Source of the DNA: an uncultured Veillonella sp.
Lineage (GTDB): Bacteria; Bacillota; Negativicutes; Veillonellales; Veillonellaceae
DNA: 24,826 nucleotides
Assembly: GCA_915066865.1 (NCBI GenBank)
Contig: CAJZEE010000021.1
Location: 1-24,826 of the forward strand
Direction of reading: 5' to 3'
This document shows positions 1 through 7,819 of the stretch, one piece after another; positions within the stretch are counted from its first letter, which is position 1, and the number at the start of each line of letters is the position of its first letter. The position numbers and the translations under genes are program-made. The notes beneath the pieces were generated by a model, which was not told the origin of the DNA, did no database searches, and worked only from the letters and a program-made list of their open reading frames with translations.

Positions 1-70
1 CCGATCTAGATTATAGATTTTTTTCGAATAGGACTATAAAAATTAGATGAAGTATTATATAATAATATCT

Positions 71-96
71 ACAGTATGTATTACAGTAGAACAGTA
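71..96. repeat. Three short ACAGTA direct repeats
   Basis: ACAGTA occurs at 71-76, 83-88 and 91-96, upstream of the first gene in an AT-rich spacer. The uneven spacing (12 and 8 bases start to start) and low complexity make chance possible. It could be a binding site for a regulator of the downstream gene. I could not place a convincing promoter here. Confidence 0.25.
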
Positions 97-174
97 AAAT
101 AAATCCATTGATAATATACGCTACTATTGCAGTATTATACAATTAGTATTAATGATAAGGGAGATTGTAAGACT

Positions 175-861
175 TTGAAAAGAGTATTAACCTTAACATT
201 AGCCGTGGCCATCGTTGCCGGTGGCTATATGTTTGAGGCTAATGGGGCGGGAGAACAACCTTCTAAACAGGCACCATCTATATCTGAGATAAATATATAT
301 ACGCCAAAAGAGCTTAATGCACGTCAGAAAGACTTGGTTGAAATCGGCCGCTATACTGCGTCTGGTGATCAAGGTGCATTAAAGAGTGTAATTGCATCTG
401 CTATTGAGCGAGGCACGTTGACGCCACAAGAGGTGAGTATTGCCATTCGTCAACTTTACTCTGCTGCTGGCTTGAAACAAATGAATGCTGCTTTAGCTAC
501 ATTTGATCAATTACGTGATGAACGCCCTGAGTTTGGCGATGAGTACGAAAAATTGGTTCCAAAGCAAACAGGACTTAGTGCTTTATTGGGGAATGGCACT
601 AATGGGGCGCCTTTAACAAAGCCAAAAGCTGAGGAAACAAAAGAGGGGGTTCAATATAATACGTTCCGTATGAAAAAACCAAAACCTCAAAATCGTAATC
701 GTTCACGTTTAGGTAAATTGGACCGTGAATTGGTCGCTGCGGCAGCACTAGGTACTCGAGTTGGTAAAAATAATCTTTTTACTGCAGCTGAAAAGAGTTT
801 ATCTGAACTTGGCCTAAGTCAATATCAAATTGAAAATTTAGAAGCTATGATTTTCCAATAA
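175..861 (+). CDS. Exported carboxymuconolactone-decarboxylase-like protein
   Basis: The 228-residue protein probably starts at TTG 175. AAGGGAG at 157-163 is well spaced from it, and this start puts a clean signal peptide first: positive MKR, then a hydrophobic stretch to about residue 19, with likely cleavage near the NGA at 23-25. An upstream in-frame TTG at 127 has no good ribosome site. Residues about 46-116 look like a CMD-family helical repeat (ELNARQKDLVEIG, then IRQLYSAAGLKQMNA). Residues about 178-228 (LGKLDRELVAAAALGTR) look like the start of a second, shortened repeat. A basic, Lys/Asn/Arg-rich linker lies between. No cysteine remains in the mature chain, so the AhpD-type C-x-x-C redox centre is absent and this is not an obvious peroxidase partner. 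The gene is alone, followed by a strong terminator. Family call is moderate; function unknown. Confidence 0.6.
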   Translation: MKRVLTLTLAVAIVAGGYMFEANGAGEQPSKQAPSISEINIYTPKELNARQKDLVEIGRYTASGDQGALKSVIASAIERGTLTPQEVSIAIRQLYSAAGLKQMNAALATFDQLRDERPEFGDEYEKLVPKQTGLSALLGNGTNGAPLTKPKAEETKEGVQYNTFRMKKPKPQNRNRSRLGKLDRELVAAAALGTRVGKNNLFTAAEKSLSELGLSQYQIENLEAMIFQ

Positions 862-867
862 AATGTA

Positions 868-899
868 GACCTACTTCTTTCGGAAGTAGGTCTTTTTTT
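868..899 (+). terminator. Rho-independent terminator of the CMD-like gene
   Basis: A perfect 10-bp stem (GACCTACTTC at 868-877 with GAAGTAGGTC at 883-892) has a 5-base loop and is followed by seven T. It starts only 6 bases after the stop codon. Confidence 0.9.
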
Positions 900-952
900 A
901 TGGCTTCTACTTTCACAGTTTTAATGATTAGGGTTAAATCCATAGAATGTAA

Positions 953-981
953 TTGACGTTTAAGGTCCCCTTTTCTATAAT
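953..981 (+). promoter_or_regulatory. Sigma-A-type promoter for trmB-ftsW
   Basis: TTGACG (953-958) and a perfect TATAAT (976-981) are separated by 17 bases. Transcription would start near 988, leaving a 5' untranslated leader of about 75 AT-rich bases before trmB. It lies just after the previous gene's terminator. Confidence 0.75.
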
Positions 982-1062
982 TAATAAGATAGGTATATGA
1001 CCTGTAATAATAAATATAAACAAATATAAATATATTATTAAAAATAGATGTTAGGAGAAAGT

Positions 1063-1722
1063 ATGCGCCTTCGTAGAAAACCATGGATTGATGAAGCTAT
1101 CCACGAATATGACTCTCACATCATTTTGTCTGGACAAGAAGAGTTTAAAGGCAAGTGGCGTGAATTATTTGAACATCCTGAGTACCCATTATATATGGAA
1201 CTAGGGACGGGGAAAGGTCGCTTTATTGCGGGGATGTCTGAAGCGTATCCAAATGCTAACTTCGTAGGTTTTGAAGTACAAATGGGTGTTATCTATTATG
1301 CAGCACAAAAAATCTTTGAAGGAGAGCGAAACAATGCAAAGGTCTCTCTATTTGATATTGCAGGTATCGAAGAGATAGTGGCACCTGGAGAAGTTGATCG
1401 TTTCTATATTAACTTCTGTGATCCTTGGCCTAAGGCTAAACATGCAAAACGCCGCCTTACATATCACACATTCCTCAATCGTTATGCCCGCCTTTTAAAA
1501 GATGGTGGAGAAGTTCACTTTAAGACAGATAATGAAGGGTTGTTCATGTTCTCTCTTGAAGAGTTTAAAGCGTGTGGTTGGGAGCTTAAAAATGTAACGT
1601 ATGATTTACATAGCACAGACCTTCCAAATGTAAAAACTGAGTATGAAGAAAAATTTAGTAAAAAAGGACAACCTATTTTTCGCTTAGAAGCAATTAAGCC
1701 AAAAGTTCAAAAGGAGGCTTAA
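1063..1722 (+). CDS. trmB: tRNA (guanine-N7-)-methyltransferase TrmB
   Basis: TrmB uses S-adenosylmethionine to methylate G46 in the variable loop of tRNAs in the cytoplasm. The start is ATG 1063, because the in-frame ATG at 1048 lies upstream of the ribosome site TTAGGAGAAAG (1051-1061). This gives 219 residues, normal for the family. The SAM-binding loop is MELGTGKGRF (residues 45-54). The family signature DPWPKAKHAKRR is at 120-131, and the C-terminal TEYEEKF substrate motif is also present. The stop codon is separated by a single base from the start of the ftsW-like gene, whose ribosome site lies inside the end of trmB, so the two are very likely translationally coupled. Confidence 0.95.
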   Translation: MRLRRKPWIDEAIHEYDSHIILSGQEEFKGKWRELFEHPEYPLYMELGTGKGRFIAGMSEAYPNANFVGFEVQMGVIYYAAQKIFEGERNNAKVSLFDIAGIEEIVAPGEVDRFYINFCDPWPKAKHAKRRLTYHTFLNRYARLLKDGGEVHFKTDNEGLFMFSLEEFKACGWELKNVTYDLHSTDLPNVKTEYEEKFSKKGQPIFRLEAIKPKVQKEA

Positions 1723-1723
1723 C

Positions 1724-3067
1724 ATGCAAACACCGAATAAGGGGGATAGTCGGTGGGGCTCACTCTTTAAAAATGATTTACAAGGTATGCTCTTACCTAT
1801 TCTTCTCATTACAATTATAGGCAGTGTAAATATCTTTAGTGCTACGTATATCAGCTCTATCTATGAAAATACGGGATTATTAGGATACTTTTTAAAACAT
1901 ATGACATTCTTGTTTTTGTCTATGGCGGCAGGTGTTATATTGTATCGTTACGATTACCGTCAGTTACAGAAGCCTCACATGTTGCAAAGAATTATGATTG
2001 CTACACTAATTGGTATGATTTTGGTTCTTGTGATTGGTGCAGTCATTAATGGTGCACGTCGTTGGATTGTTATTGGGCCTGTATCGATTCAACCTTCAGA
2101 ATTTGCGAAATTGGCTGCCTTGATATGGACGTCGGCTAAATTGAGCACCATGCGGAAATGGGGAAAACCAAAGCATACTAACCCTCTCATTAATTTACAA
2201 GGTTATTTTAGTGAACGTATAAGTTATATGTTGCCAATGTTAATATGGCCAATTATATTTGCAGGCTTAACAATCTTGCAACCAGATATGGGCACGACCG
2301 TATTGATTTTTGGCTTTTCCTTTGTGCTCATTTACTTAGCGGGCTTTGATGGAAAATTCTTTGGCGGAGCTTTTGTGATAGCTGGATTCCTTGGCTTTAT
2401 TGCAGCTCGTATGTCGCCATATCGCTGGGAACGTATTCAATCTTGGTTTGATCCTTGGCCTCATGCGCAGGATATGGGGTATCAAACAGTTCAAGGGCTG
2501 TTGGCAGTAGGTTCTGGCGGTATTTTAGGCGAAGGCTTTATGCAAGGTACATCAAAGTATTTTTACTTACCAGAAGCACATACGGACTTTGCCTTTGCTG
2601 TATGGGCCCAAGAAATGGGTTTCGTTGGTGCAGTGTTTGTTGTCGTTCTGATTGCAGCTTTTACCTATTTTGGGTTCCGCATTTCTAATAAGGCTCGTGA
2701 TGAATTCGGAAAATGGTTAGCAATGGGCATAACATTGCTTATCAGTGGTCAGGCCTTGTTTAATATCGCCATGGTATGCGGTATCATGCCTGTAACAGGG
2801 GTACCATTACCGTTTGTTAGTTATGGGGGCTCTTCATTATTGATGAATTTTATGGCTATTGGGTTGTTGGCAAGCATTGGTCGTCGTAATGTAGAAGGGG
2901 TAAAACAAGTTGGTACAGCTGAACCATTACCATCTTTGCGTGAAGAAACACAAAGTCGTTTCAAGCCTTCTGCTACGACGCGTACTAATAAGACAAATAT
3001 GCCTGGACCGTTTAAACCACGGCCTTCTAAAAAGTCGACTCGTAGACAGACTAAATTTGAACGTTAA
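1724..3067 (+). CDS. ftsW: SEDS peptidoglycan glycosyltransferase, FtsW/SpoVE type
   Basis: SEDS proteins polymerise lipid II into glycan strands at the membrane, working with a class B penicillin-binding protein. The 447-residue protein has about ten hydrophobic segments. Family motifs are NGARRWIVIGPVSIQPSEFA (109-128), LQPDMGT (185-191), the loop around EAHTDFAFAV (284-293), whose Asp288 matches the essential SEDS aspartate, and PLPFVSYGGSS (361-371). The NGARRW and SYGGSS forms and the EAHTDF loop resemble FtsW/SpoVE more than RodA, but a second SEDS gene elsewhere would be needed to settle this. The last roughly 50 residues are a basic, Ser/Thr/Arg-rich cytoplasmic tail. AAGGAGG at 1711-1717 serves the ATG. 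It is co-transcribed with trmB. Confidence 0.85.
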   Translation: MQTPNKGDSRWGSLFKNDLQGMLLPILLITIIGSVNIFSATYISSIYENTGLLGYFLKHMTFLFLSMAAGVILYRYDYRQLQKPHMLQRIMIATLIGMILVLVIGAVINGARRWIVIGPVSIQPSEFAKLAALIWTSAKLSTMRKWGKPKHTNPLINLQGYFSERISYMLPMLIWPIIFAGLTILQPDMGTTVLIFGFSFVLIYLAGFDGKFFGGAFVIAGFLGFIAARMSPYRWERIQSWFDPWPHAQDMGYQTVQGLLAVGSGGILGEGFMQGTSKYFYLPEAHTDFAFAVWAQEMGFVGAVFVVVLIAAFTYFGFRISNKARDEFGKWLAMGITLLISGQALFNIAMVCGIMPVTGVPLPFVSYGGSSLLMNFMAIGLLASIGRRNVEGVKQVGTAEPLPSLREETQSRFKPSATTRTNKTNMPGPFKPRPSKKSTRRQTKFER

Positions 3068-3177
3068 TATCTAACGTATGTATCATAAGATAAATCTGTT
3101 TGTGTAAATTCATAGAGTATATTTAAGGACTGTACTATATGAACTTAGCATCGTTATATTGTGTGTGAGGAGAAACG

Positions 3178-4461
3178 ATGAAAGATTATATTGATATTCA
3201 AGAACGCCCATCATGGGGCCGAATGTTACCACTTAGTTTTCAACATTTATTTGCCATGTTTGGCTCTACTGTATTGGTACCGTATTTATTAAAAGTAGAC
3301 CCTGCAACAGCATTGTTTATGAATGGTATTGGTACATTATTGTACTTATTTGTGTGTAAGGGTAAGATTCCTGCATATCTTGGTTCTAGCTTTGCCTTTA
3401 TTGCGCCTGTAGCAGGTGTGTTATCTGCTGGTCTTGGTTATGAAGCGGCAAAAGGGGCTTTCGTTGTATTTGGTCTATCTTTTGTAATTTTATCTGTTCT
3501 CGTACGTTATATTGGTACACGTTGGATTGATAAATTATTCCCACCAGCGGCAATGGGTGCTATCGTAGCGATTATCGGCTTAGAATTAGCGCCAGTAGCG
3601 ATGAGTATGTCTGGCCTTATCGGTAATCAAGATTTAGGCATGAGCCATAGCCAAGCTGTTATTATCTCTATGTTTTCCTTAGTTGTTACCTTGCTTGGCA
3701 CTGTTGTTTTCCGTGGTTTCTTAGCTGTTATTCCTGTTCTTATCGGTGTTGTTTCCGGTTATGTATTGTCTGCTGTGATGGGAGTTGTTGACTTCTCTGG
3801 TGTAGAAGCTGCTCCTTGGCTTTCATTGCCTCAGTTCTATGGTATGCCTGTATTTGATATCAATGCGATTATCATGATTATGCCGGCGCTCTTCGTAGTA
3901 TTTGCAGAGCATGTTGGTCATTTAGTTGTTACTAGTAATATCGTCGCTAAAGACTTGATGAAAGAGCCTGGTCTACAAAGATCCTTGCTTGGTGATGGCC
4001 TTGCAAATATTCTTTCTGGTTTCTTTGGTGCTACACCAAATACGACGTATGGTGAAAACATCGGTGTACTTGCAATTACTCGTTGTTTTAGCGTATGGGT
4101 AATTGGTGGTGCTGCAGTTCTTGCGATGATTATATCCTTTGTTGGTAAAGTGGCAGCACTTATTCATGCTATCCCAGTACCTGTTATGGGTGGGGTTTCT
4201 ATTCTCTTGTTCGGCATTATCGCAGCATCTGGGTTGCGTATGCTTGTAGAACGTAAGGTGGATTATACAAACCCTGTTAATATGATTCTTACATCCGTTA
4301 TCCTTGTGGTAGGTCTTAGCGGCGCAGAACTTGCGGTTGGTCCTGTAGTGTTAAAAGGGATGGGTCTTGCTACTGTAGTAGGTATGGCGATGAGCATTTG
4401 TTTGTTGATCCTTCAAAAAACAGGCGTTGGCAATGACCAATTGAAAAAAACAGAAGTATAA
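3178..4461 (+). CDS. uraA: Uracil:proton symporter UraA (NCS2 family)
   Basis: This inner-membrane permease takes up uracil with protons for pyrimidine salvage. The 427-residue chain resembles E. coli UraA closely, including PLSFQHLFAMFGSTVLVP near residues 18-35 and NGIGTLLYLFVCKGKIPAYL at 49-68. The two substrate- and proton-coupling glutamates are in the expected places: Glu244 in FAEHVGHLV and Glu293 in TTYGENIGV. GAGGAG ends 5 bases before ATG 3178. The gene stands alone, with its own terminator downstream. In many Firmicutes uraA/pyrP is controlled by a PyrR attenuator, but the 110-base upstream spacer shows no antiterminator/terminator pair. No pyr gene is adjacent. Confidence 0.95.
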   Translation: MKDYIDIQERPSWGRMLPLSFQHLFAMFGSTVLVPYLLKVDPATALFMNGIGTLLYLFVCKGKIPAYLGSSFAFIAPVAGVLSAGLGYEAAKGAFVVFGLSFVILSVLVRYIGTRWIDKLFPPAAMGAIVAIIGLELAPVAMSMSGLIGNQDLGMSHSQAVIISMFSLVVTLLGTVVFRGFLAVIPVLIGVVSGYVLSAVMGVVDFSGVEAAPWLSLPQFYGMPVFDINAIIMIMPALFVVFAEHVGHLVVTSNIVAKDLMKEPGLQRSLLGDGLANILSGFFGATPNTTYGENIGVLAITRCFSVWVIGGAAVLAMIISFVGKVAALIHAIPVPVMGGVSILLFGIIAASGLRMLVERKVDYTNPVNMILTSVILVVGLSGAELAVGPVVLKGMGLATVVGMAMSICLLILQKTGVGNDQLKKTEV

Positions 4462-4531
4462 CTTTATACGACTTTAAGCTCTTGGCATAGAACCTTGAGA
4501 TTAAGGTGAATTGACTTGTATTCAATATAAT

Positions 4532-4576
4532 AAACGACTACTGAATCAGATTGTATCTGTAAAAGTAGTCGTTTTT
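4532..4576 (+). terminator. Rho-independent terminator after uraA
   Basis: An 11-bp stem pairs 4532-4542 with 4564-4574 (core ACGACTACT/AGTAGTCGT). The loop holds a smaller CAGA/TCTG hairpin (4547-4559). It ends in five T (4572-4576). Confidence 0.85.
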
Positions 4577-4586
4577 GTTTAGTATC

Positions 4587-4615
4587 TTTATAATTTATCT
4601 TCAATATTGTATAAT
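4587..4615 (+). promoter_or_regulatory. Candidate promoter for the nfeD-floA operon
   Basis: A perfect TATAAT at 4610-4615 has a TTTATA at 4587-4592, 17 bases upstream. It sits between the uraA terminator and nfeD. The region is AT-rich with other TATAAT-like hits, so the exact boxes are uncertain. Confidence 0.45.
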
Positions 4616-4658
4616 AAACATATAAGTTGTATAAAATTAATTTTAGAGAGGAGGGCCT

Positions 4659-5123
4659 ATGGAGTTTTTAATATGGATGGCTATCGGTGTTTCTTTGATG
4701 GCTGTAGAACTTGTAGTACCAGGCGGTATTTTAGGTCTTATCGGTTATTGCGCATTCCTATGGGGCGTTTATGTAGCTCTTGGGGAAGGTACGGTAGCAT
4801 TGTATGCCGTGCTAGGATTAACAGCCTTGTTAATTGTCATTATCATTGTGTTCTTTAATCACTTTGAGAAGACTTGGATAGGCAAATTGTTTACCTTAGG
4901 GCAACGGTCTACGACAAAAGCCGGTTATGTATCTAATGATGTATTAGAAGATTTGGCTGGCAAGGAAGGTGTAGCTCATACAACACTACGCCCTGCAGGT
5001 ATTGCTAAGATTAATGGTAATTTGGTAGATGTTGTAACCGAAGGTGACTTCATCGATGCCGGTTCACCTATTGTGGTCCTTCGAGTTGTAGGTGGCCGCA
5101 ATATTGTTAGAAAGCGAGATTAA
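4659..5123 (+). CDS. NfeD-family membrane protein, short form
   Basis: NfeD proteins are membrane partners of SPFH/flotillin proteins. Short forms carry only the membrane part and a C-terminal OB-fold, without the ClpP-like serine protease domain. This 154-residue protein fits: hydrophobic segments at about 2-20, 23-43 and 46-68, then a soluble domain (about 95-154) with the typical sequence GKEGVAHTTLRPAGIAKING and EGDFIDAGSPIVVLRV. GAGGAGGG lies just upstream of ATG 4659. floA begins 36 bases after its stop codon, the same order as yqeZ-floA (yqfA) in Bacillus subtilis. It probably tunes FloA membrane assemblies. Confidence 0.9.
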   Translation: MEFLIWMAIGVSLMAVELVVPGGILGLIGYCAFLWGVYVALGEGTVALYAVLGLTALLIVIIIVFFNHFEKTWIGKLFTLGQRSTTKAGYVSNDVLEDLAGKEGVAHTTLRPAGIAKINGNLVDVVTEGDFIDAGSPIVVLRVVGGRNIVRKRD

Positions 5124-5159
5124 GCTTTCACAACATCGTTGTAAATAATGGAGGTTATT

Positions 5160-6116
5160 ATGGATGTAGGTATTTTAATTTTGATTCCCATTTTGCTGAT
5201 TGGTATTATGGTATTCTTATATGTTGTGCCATTAGGGCTTTGGGTATCTGCTCTAGCAGCGGGCGTTAACGTAGGTATCTTTACACTTGTAGGTATGCGC
5301 TTACGTCGTGTAAATCCATCTCAAATCGTAATGCCTTTGATTAAAGCTAATAAAGCAGGTCTTGATGTGAATGTAAATCAGTTGGAAGCTCATTACCTCG
5401 CAGGTGGTGACGTTGACCGCGTTGTAGATGCTTTGATTGCCGCTGAACGGGCATCTATTCCGTTGACCTTTGAACGTTCCGCAGCTATCGACCTCGCCGG
5501 TCGTGATGTATTGGAAGCGGTTCAAATGTCCGTTAATCCTAAAGTGATTGAAACTCCAATTATTTCTGCGGTAGCAAAAAATGGTATCGAATTGAAAGTT
5601 CGTGCTCGTGTTACTGTACGTGCGAATATCGATCGCCTCGTTGGGGGTGCTGGTGAAGCCACAATTATTGCCCGTGTAGGTGAAGGTATCGTAACGACTG
5701 TAGGTTCCTCTGAAGAACATACAGATGTATTGGAAAATCCAGATCACATTTCCCGTACTGTATTGGGTAAAGGCCTTGATGCGGGTACTGCATTCGAAAT
5801 CTTGTCCATCGATATCGCTGACGTAGACGTAGGACGTAACATTGGCGCTCAATTGCAAACTGACCAAGCGGAAGCGGATAAGAAAATCGCTCAAGCTCGT
5901 GCGGAAGAACGTCGTGCAATGGCTGTTGCTACAGAACAAGAAATGCGTGCTAAAACACAAGACATGCAAGCTAAGGTTGTGGAAGCACAAGCTGAAGTCC
6001 CTAAAGCATTGGCAGAAGCTTTCAGAAATGGTAATCTTGGCGTTATGGATTACTACAATATGAACAATATTATTGCAGACACTAAAATGCGTGAAAACTT
6101 AGCAGATGGTGAATAG
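5160..6116 (+). CDS. floA: Flotillin-like protein FloA
   Basis: FloA is an SPFH-domain scaffold that organises ordered membrane microdomains. The start is ATG 5160, as GGAGG at 5150-5154 lies between it and the in-frame ATG 5148. This gives 318 residues, close to the 331 of B. subtilis FloA. An N-terminal hydrophobic hairpin (about 3-45) anchors it. It is followed by the SPFH domain, then an Ala/Glu/Gln-rich coiled coil from about 225 to 285 containing RAEERRAMAVATEQEMRAK. The C-terminal part is the characteristic VPKALAEAFRNGNLGVMDYY. It lies between nfeD and a membrane-anchored protein of unknown function whose start is 8 bases downstream, so all three are probably one operon. Confidence 0.95.
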   Translation: MDVGILILIPILLIGIMVFLYVVPLGLWVSALAAGVNVGIFTLVGMRLRRVNPSQIVMPLIKANKAGLDVNVNQLEAHYLAGGDVDRVVDALIAAERASIPLTFERSAAIDLAGRDVLEAVQMSVNPKVIETPIISAVAKNGIELKVRARVTVRANIDRLVGGAGEATIIARVGEGIVTTVGSSEEHTDVLENPDHISRTVLGKGLDAGTAFEILSIDIADVDVGRNIGAQLQTDQAEADKKIAQARAEERRAMAVATEQEMRAKTQDMQAKVVEAQAEVPKALAEAFRNGNLGVMDYYNMNNIIADTKMRENLADGE

Positions 6117-6124
6117 GAGTAGCT

Positions 6125-6781
6125 ATGGACTCTATTTTGTCTTCAGTGCTATCCATCTTTTCGCATAATCCAATCTTTGTTTTAGGTATCATAGCGTACA
6201 TTGCTTTTTCCATTATAAAAAATAAGAATACTGAAGAGTCTGAAGAGTATGATGAGTATGAAAGCTCTGGTGGCGGAACTTGGGAAGATATGGAGCGCGA
6301 ATATGGCATCTCCATAGAACGCAAGGTAGATGAACCGTCTATGGAAGATTTGTTTAAGGTTGATGACTTTTATCAGGACTCTTATGAAGATAAACCGATT
6401 GTCAATCAGCAACCAGAACCCCCATCGCAAACTATGGAGGACATACATTTCAATGAAGAGGCTGCAGCAGCTCAACGAGATATTGAAGCCTTATCAATGA
6501 AAAGTTCCAGTAGCACTCCAAGTTATACTACCAGTAAGACTCGCTTAGATAGAGAAGCTGTTACGGGGCCGACCTTAAGTGAAAGACTAGCTGAGTTTAA
6601 ACGAGATAAAGTAGCTAAAGAGGAGCAAGTTCTTATTGAAAATGTAGGCATTACAACTGCGCCTACTGCTCTAGCTGCGACTTCAACTCGCGGTCGTAAA
6701 TCTAATCATGCTTTAAAAGAGGGCATGAAATGGTCCATCATTTTAAGTAAACCTAAAGCTCTTGAACGTAGATACCGTTAA
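6125..6781 (+). CDS. Membrane-anchored hypothetical protein, third gene of the nfeD-floA operon
   Basis: I do not recognise a named family. The 218-residue protein has one N-terminal membrane segment (about 15-31). A strongly acidic stretch follows (EESEEYDEYE near 37-46), then a long low-complexity region rich in Glu, Pro, Ser and Thr that is probably disordered. The tail is basic, ending in KEGMKWSIILSKPKALERR. The tail resembles a short motif at the ends of other small Negativicute proteins; that is from memory and unverified. The start ATG 6125 follows TAGGAGTAG at 6114-6122 and is 8 bases after the floA stop, so joint expression is very likely. A role as a FloA/NfeD partner is inferred only from position. 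Confidence 0.75.
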   Translation: MDSILSSVLSIFSHNPIFVLGIIAYIAFSIIKNKNTEESEEYDEYESSGGGTWEDMEREYGISIERKVDEPSMEDLFKVDDFYQDSYEDKPIVNQQPEPPSQTMEDIHFNEEAAAAQRDIEALSMKSSSSTPSYTTSKTRLDREAVTGPTLSERLAEFKRDKVAKEEQVLIENVGITTAPTALAATSTRGRKSNHALKEGMKWSIILSKPKALERRYR

Positions 6782-6915
6782 TGAAGTAATCTATTTATAA
6801 GTGTATAAACTAATTATGGTTTTATTGGAACATAAATAATAATGGATTGTGCACTGATGTGGTATAGCAACCATACTGTCACATATCATAATGTGGGGCA
6901 TATAATTACATATTG

Positions 6916-6964
6916 AAAGAGGTTCCTATTGGTCACCTATGTGACTATTAGGAACCTCTTTTTT
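6916..6964 (+). terminator. Strong terminator of the nfeD-floA operon
   Basis: A perfect 13-bp stem pairs 6916-6928 with 6949-6961 (core GAGGTTCC/GGAACCTC). Inside the loop is a second hairpin, GTCAC (6932-6936) with GTGAC (6941-6945). It runs into six T. It is about 135 bases after the last stop codon, leaving a long 3' untranslated region. Confidence 0.85.
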
Positions 6965-6978
6965 ATTGTTTTTTCCTA

Positions 6979-6991
6979 GTGAAACTTTCAC
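6979..6991. promoter_or_regulatory. Perfect inverted repeat upstream of the five-HTH gene
   Basis: GTGAAA and TTTCAC flank a single C, 42 bases before ATG 7034. Its size and position fit an operator. Autoregulation by the downstream HTH protein is only a guess. Confidence 0.35.
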
Positions 6992-7033
6992 AATAATAGG
7001 GGAAGGAGTTCGTTTATAAGGAAGGGCAAAATT

Positions 7034-7765
7034 ATGTATCGAAATGTGCGTGTTATACCAAAACAGCTGTTGCAGCAATTATATATAGAGAAACAATGGA
7101 GCGTTCGCGATGTGGCGGATTATTTCCAATGTAGTGTTGATACCATCATGCGCCGTATGAAAGCGTACGATATCGAACGGAGGCCTCTGAAGAAAGAAAT
7201 CAATATGGTACATGTACAAGCTTTGTATGAAACCGGTAAGTGGTCGCTCCATTCATTAGCAAAGCGTTATGATGTGTCTATTACGACGATGGCGAATCGC
7301 TTGAAAGAATATGGATTAGCCTGCCAAAAATCAAATAAGAATGTCTCTATAGATGTAGTGCGTATATGTAGGGCTTATAAAAGTGGAAATAGTACAGATG
7401 CCATTGCGCGTATGTATGGTATATCGCGATGGAAAGTTCACCATGTATTGCGGCATATGGGGAATTGCTTACTTCCTAAACTTCGAAAGCCTATGCGCGT
7501 AGAGGAGATGGCTTATTTATATATTCATCATCACATGAGTACAGATGACATTGGACTGGCTTATGGGATACGTGGTTCTACAGTGGCAATGTATTTGCGA
7601 GAGCAAGGTATAGAAATAAGGGCAAATACTCTTGATCTAGACGAAAATAAGATTAAAAAACTCCGTGCACAAGGTTATGGAGTTGCAAAGATTGCACAGG
7701 TGATGGGATGCTCTACCTCTGCTGTGCGAAAGCGTCTAGCTATGAAAAAATATATCTCTCCTTGA
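7034..7765 (+). CDS. Protein made of five tandem helix-turn-helix units
   Basis: The whole 243-residue protein is a fivefold repeat of a homeodomain-like helix-turn-helix with no other domain. The pattern S-x-x-x-[IVL]-A-x-x-[FY]-x-[IVC]-S is followed by a basic recognition helix and R-x-[ML]-x-x-Y/M/Q-[GD]. It recurs with its key Ala/Gly at residues 28, 76, 125, 174 and 221, a period of 47-49 residues. Examples are WSVRDVADYFQCSVDTIMRR (22-41), WSLHSLAKRYDVSITTMANR (70-89) and YGVAKIAQVMGCSTSAVRKR (215-234). There is no catalytic, ligand-binding or membrane part. The units resemble the HTH of Hin-type recombinases and transposases. AAGGAAGGG (7018-7026) serves ATG 7034. It is probably a DNA-binding protein reading a long or repeated site. 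The membrane protein 54 bases downstream may be in the same transcript. Function unknown. Confidence 0.8.
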   Translation: MYRNVRVIPKQLLQQLYIEKQWSVRDVADYFQCSVDTIMRRMKAYDIERRPLKKEINMVHVQALYETGKWSLHSLAKRYDVSITTMANRLKEYGLACQKSNKNVSIDVVRICRAYKSGNSTDAIARMYGISRWKVHHVLRHMGNCLLPKLRKPMRVEEMAYLYIHHHMSTDDIGLAYGIRGSTVAMYLREQGIEIRANTLDLDENKIKKLRAQGYGVAKIAQVMGCSTSAVRKRLAMKKYISP

Positions 7766-7819
7766 TGTAGTGTGGTAGATACTATATACTTAAATTTATA
7801 CAATGATGGGAGGAATATT

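Noticed and set aside
845..1084. A minus-strand open frame between the first gene and trmB
   Set aside because: It covers a terminator and a strong plus-strand promoter, and its translation is low-complexity Tyr/Ile/Phe from AT-rich DNA.
3068..3177. Possible PyrR attenuator before uraA
   Set aside because: No terminator hairpin with a T-run and no PyrR-binding-loop-like sequence is visible in the 110-base spacer.
5301..5990. A 229-codon open frame on the minus strand across floA
   Set aside because: It is antisense to a clearly conserved gene, rich in Cys/Phe/Asn/Thr as expected from a reversed coding frame, and has no domain or ribosome site.
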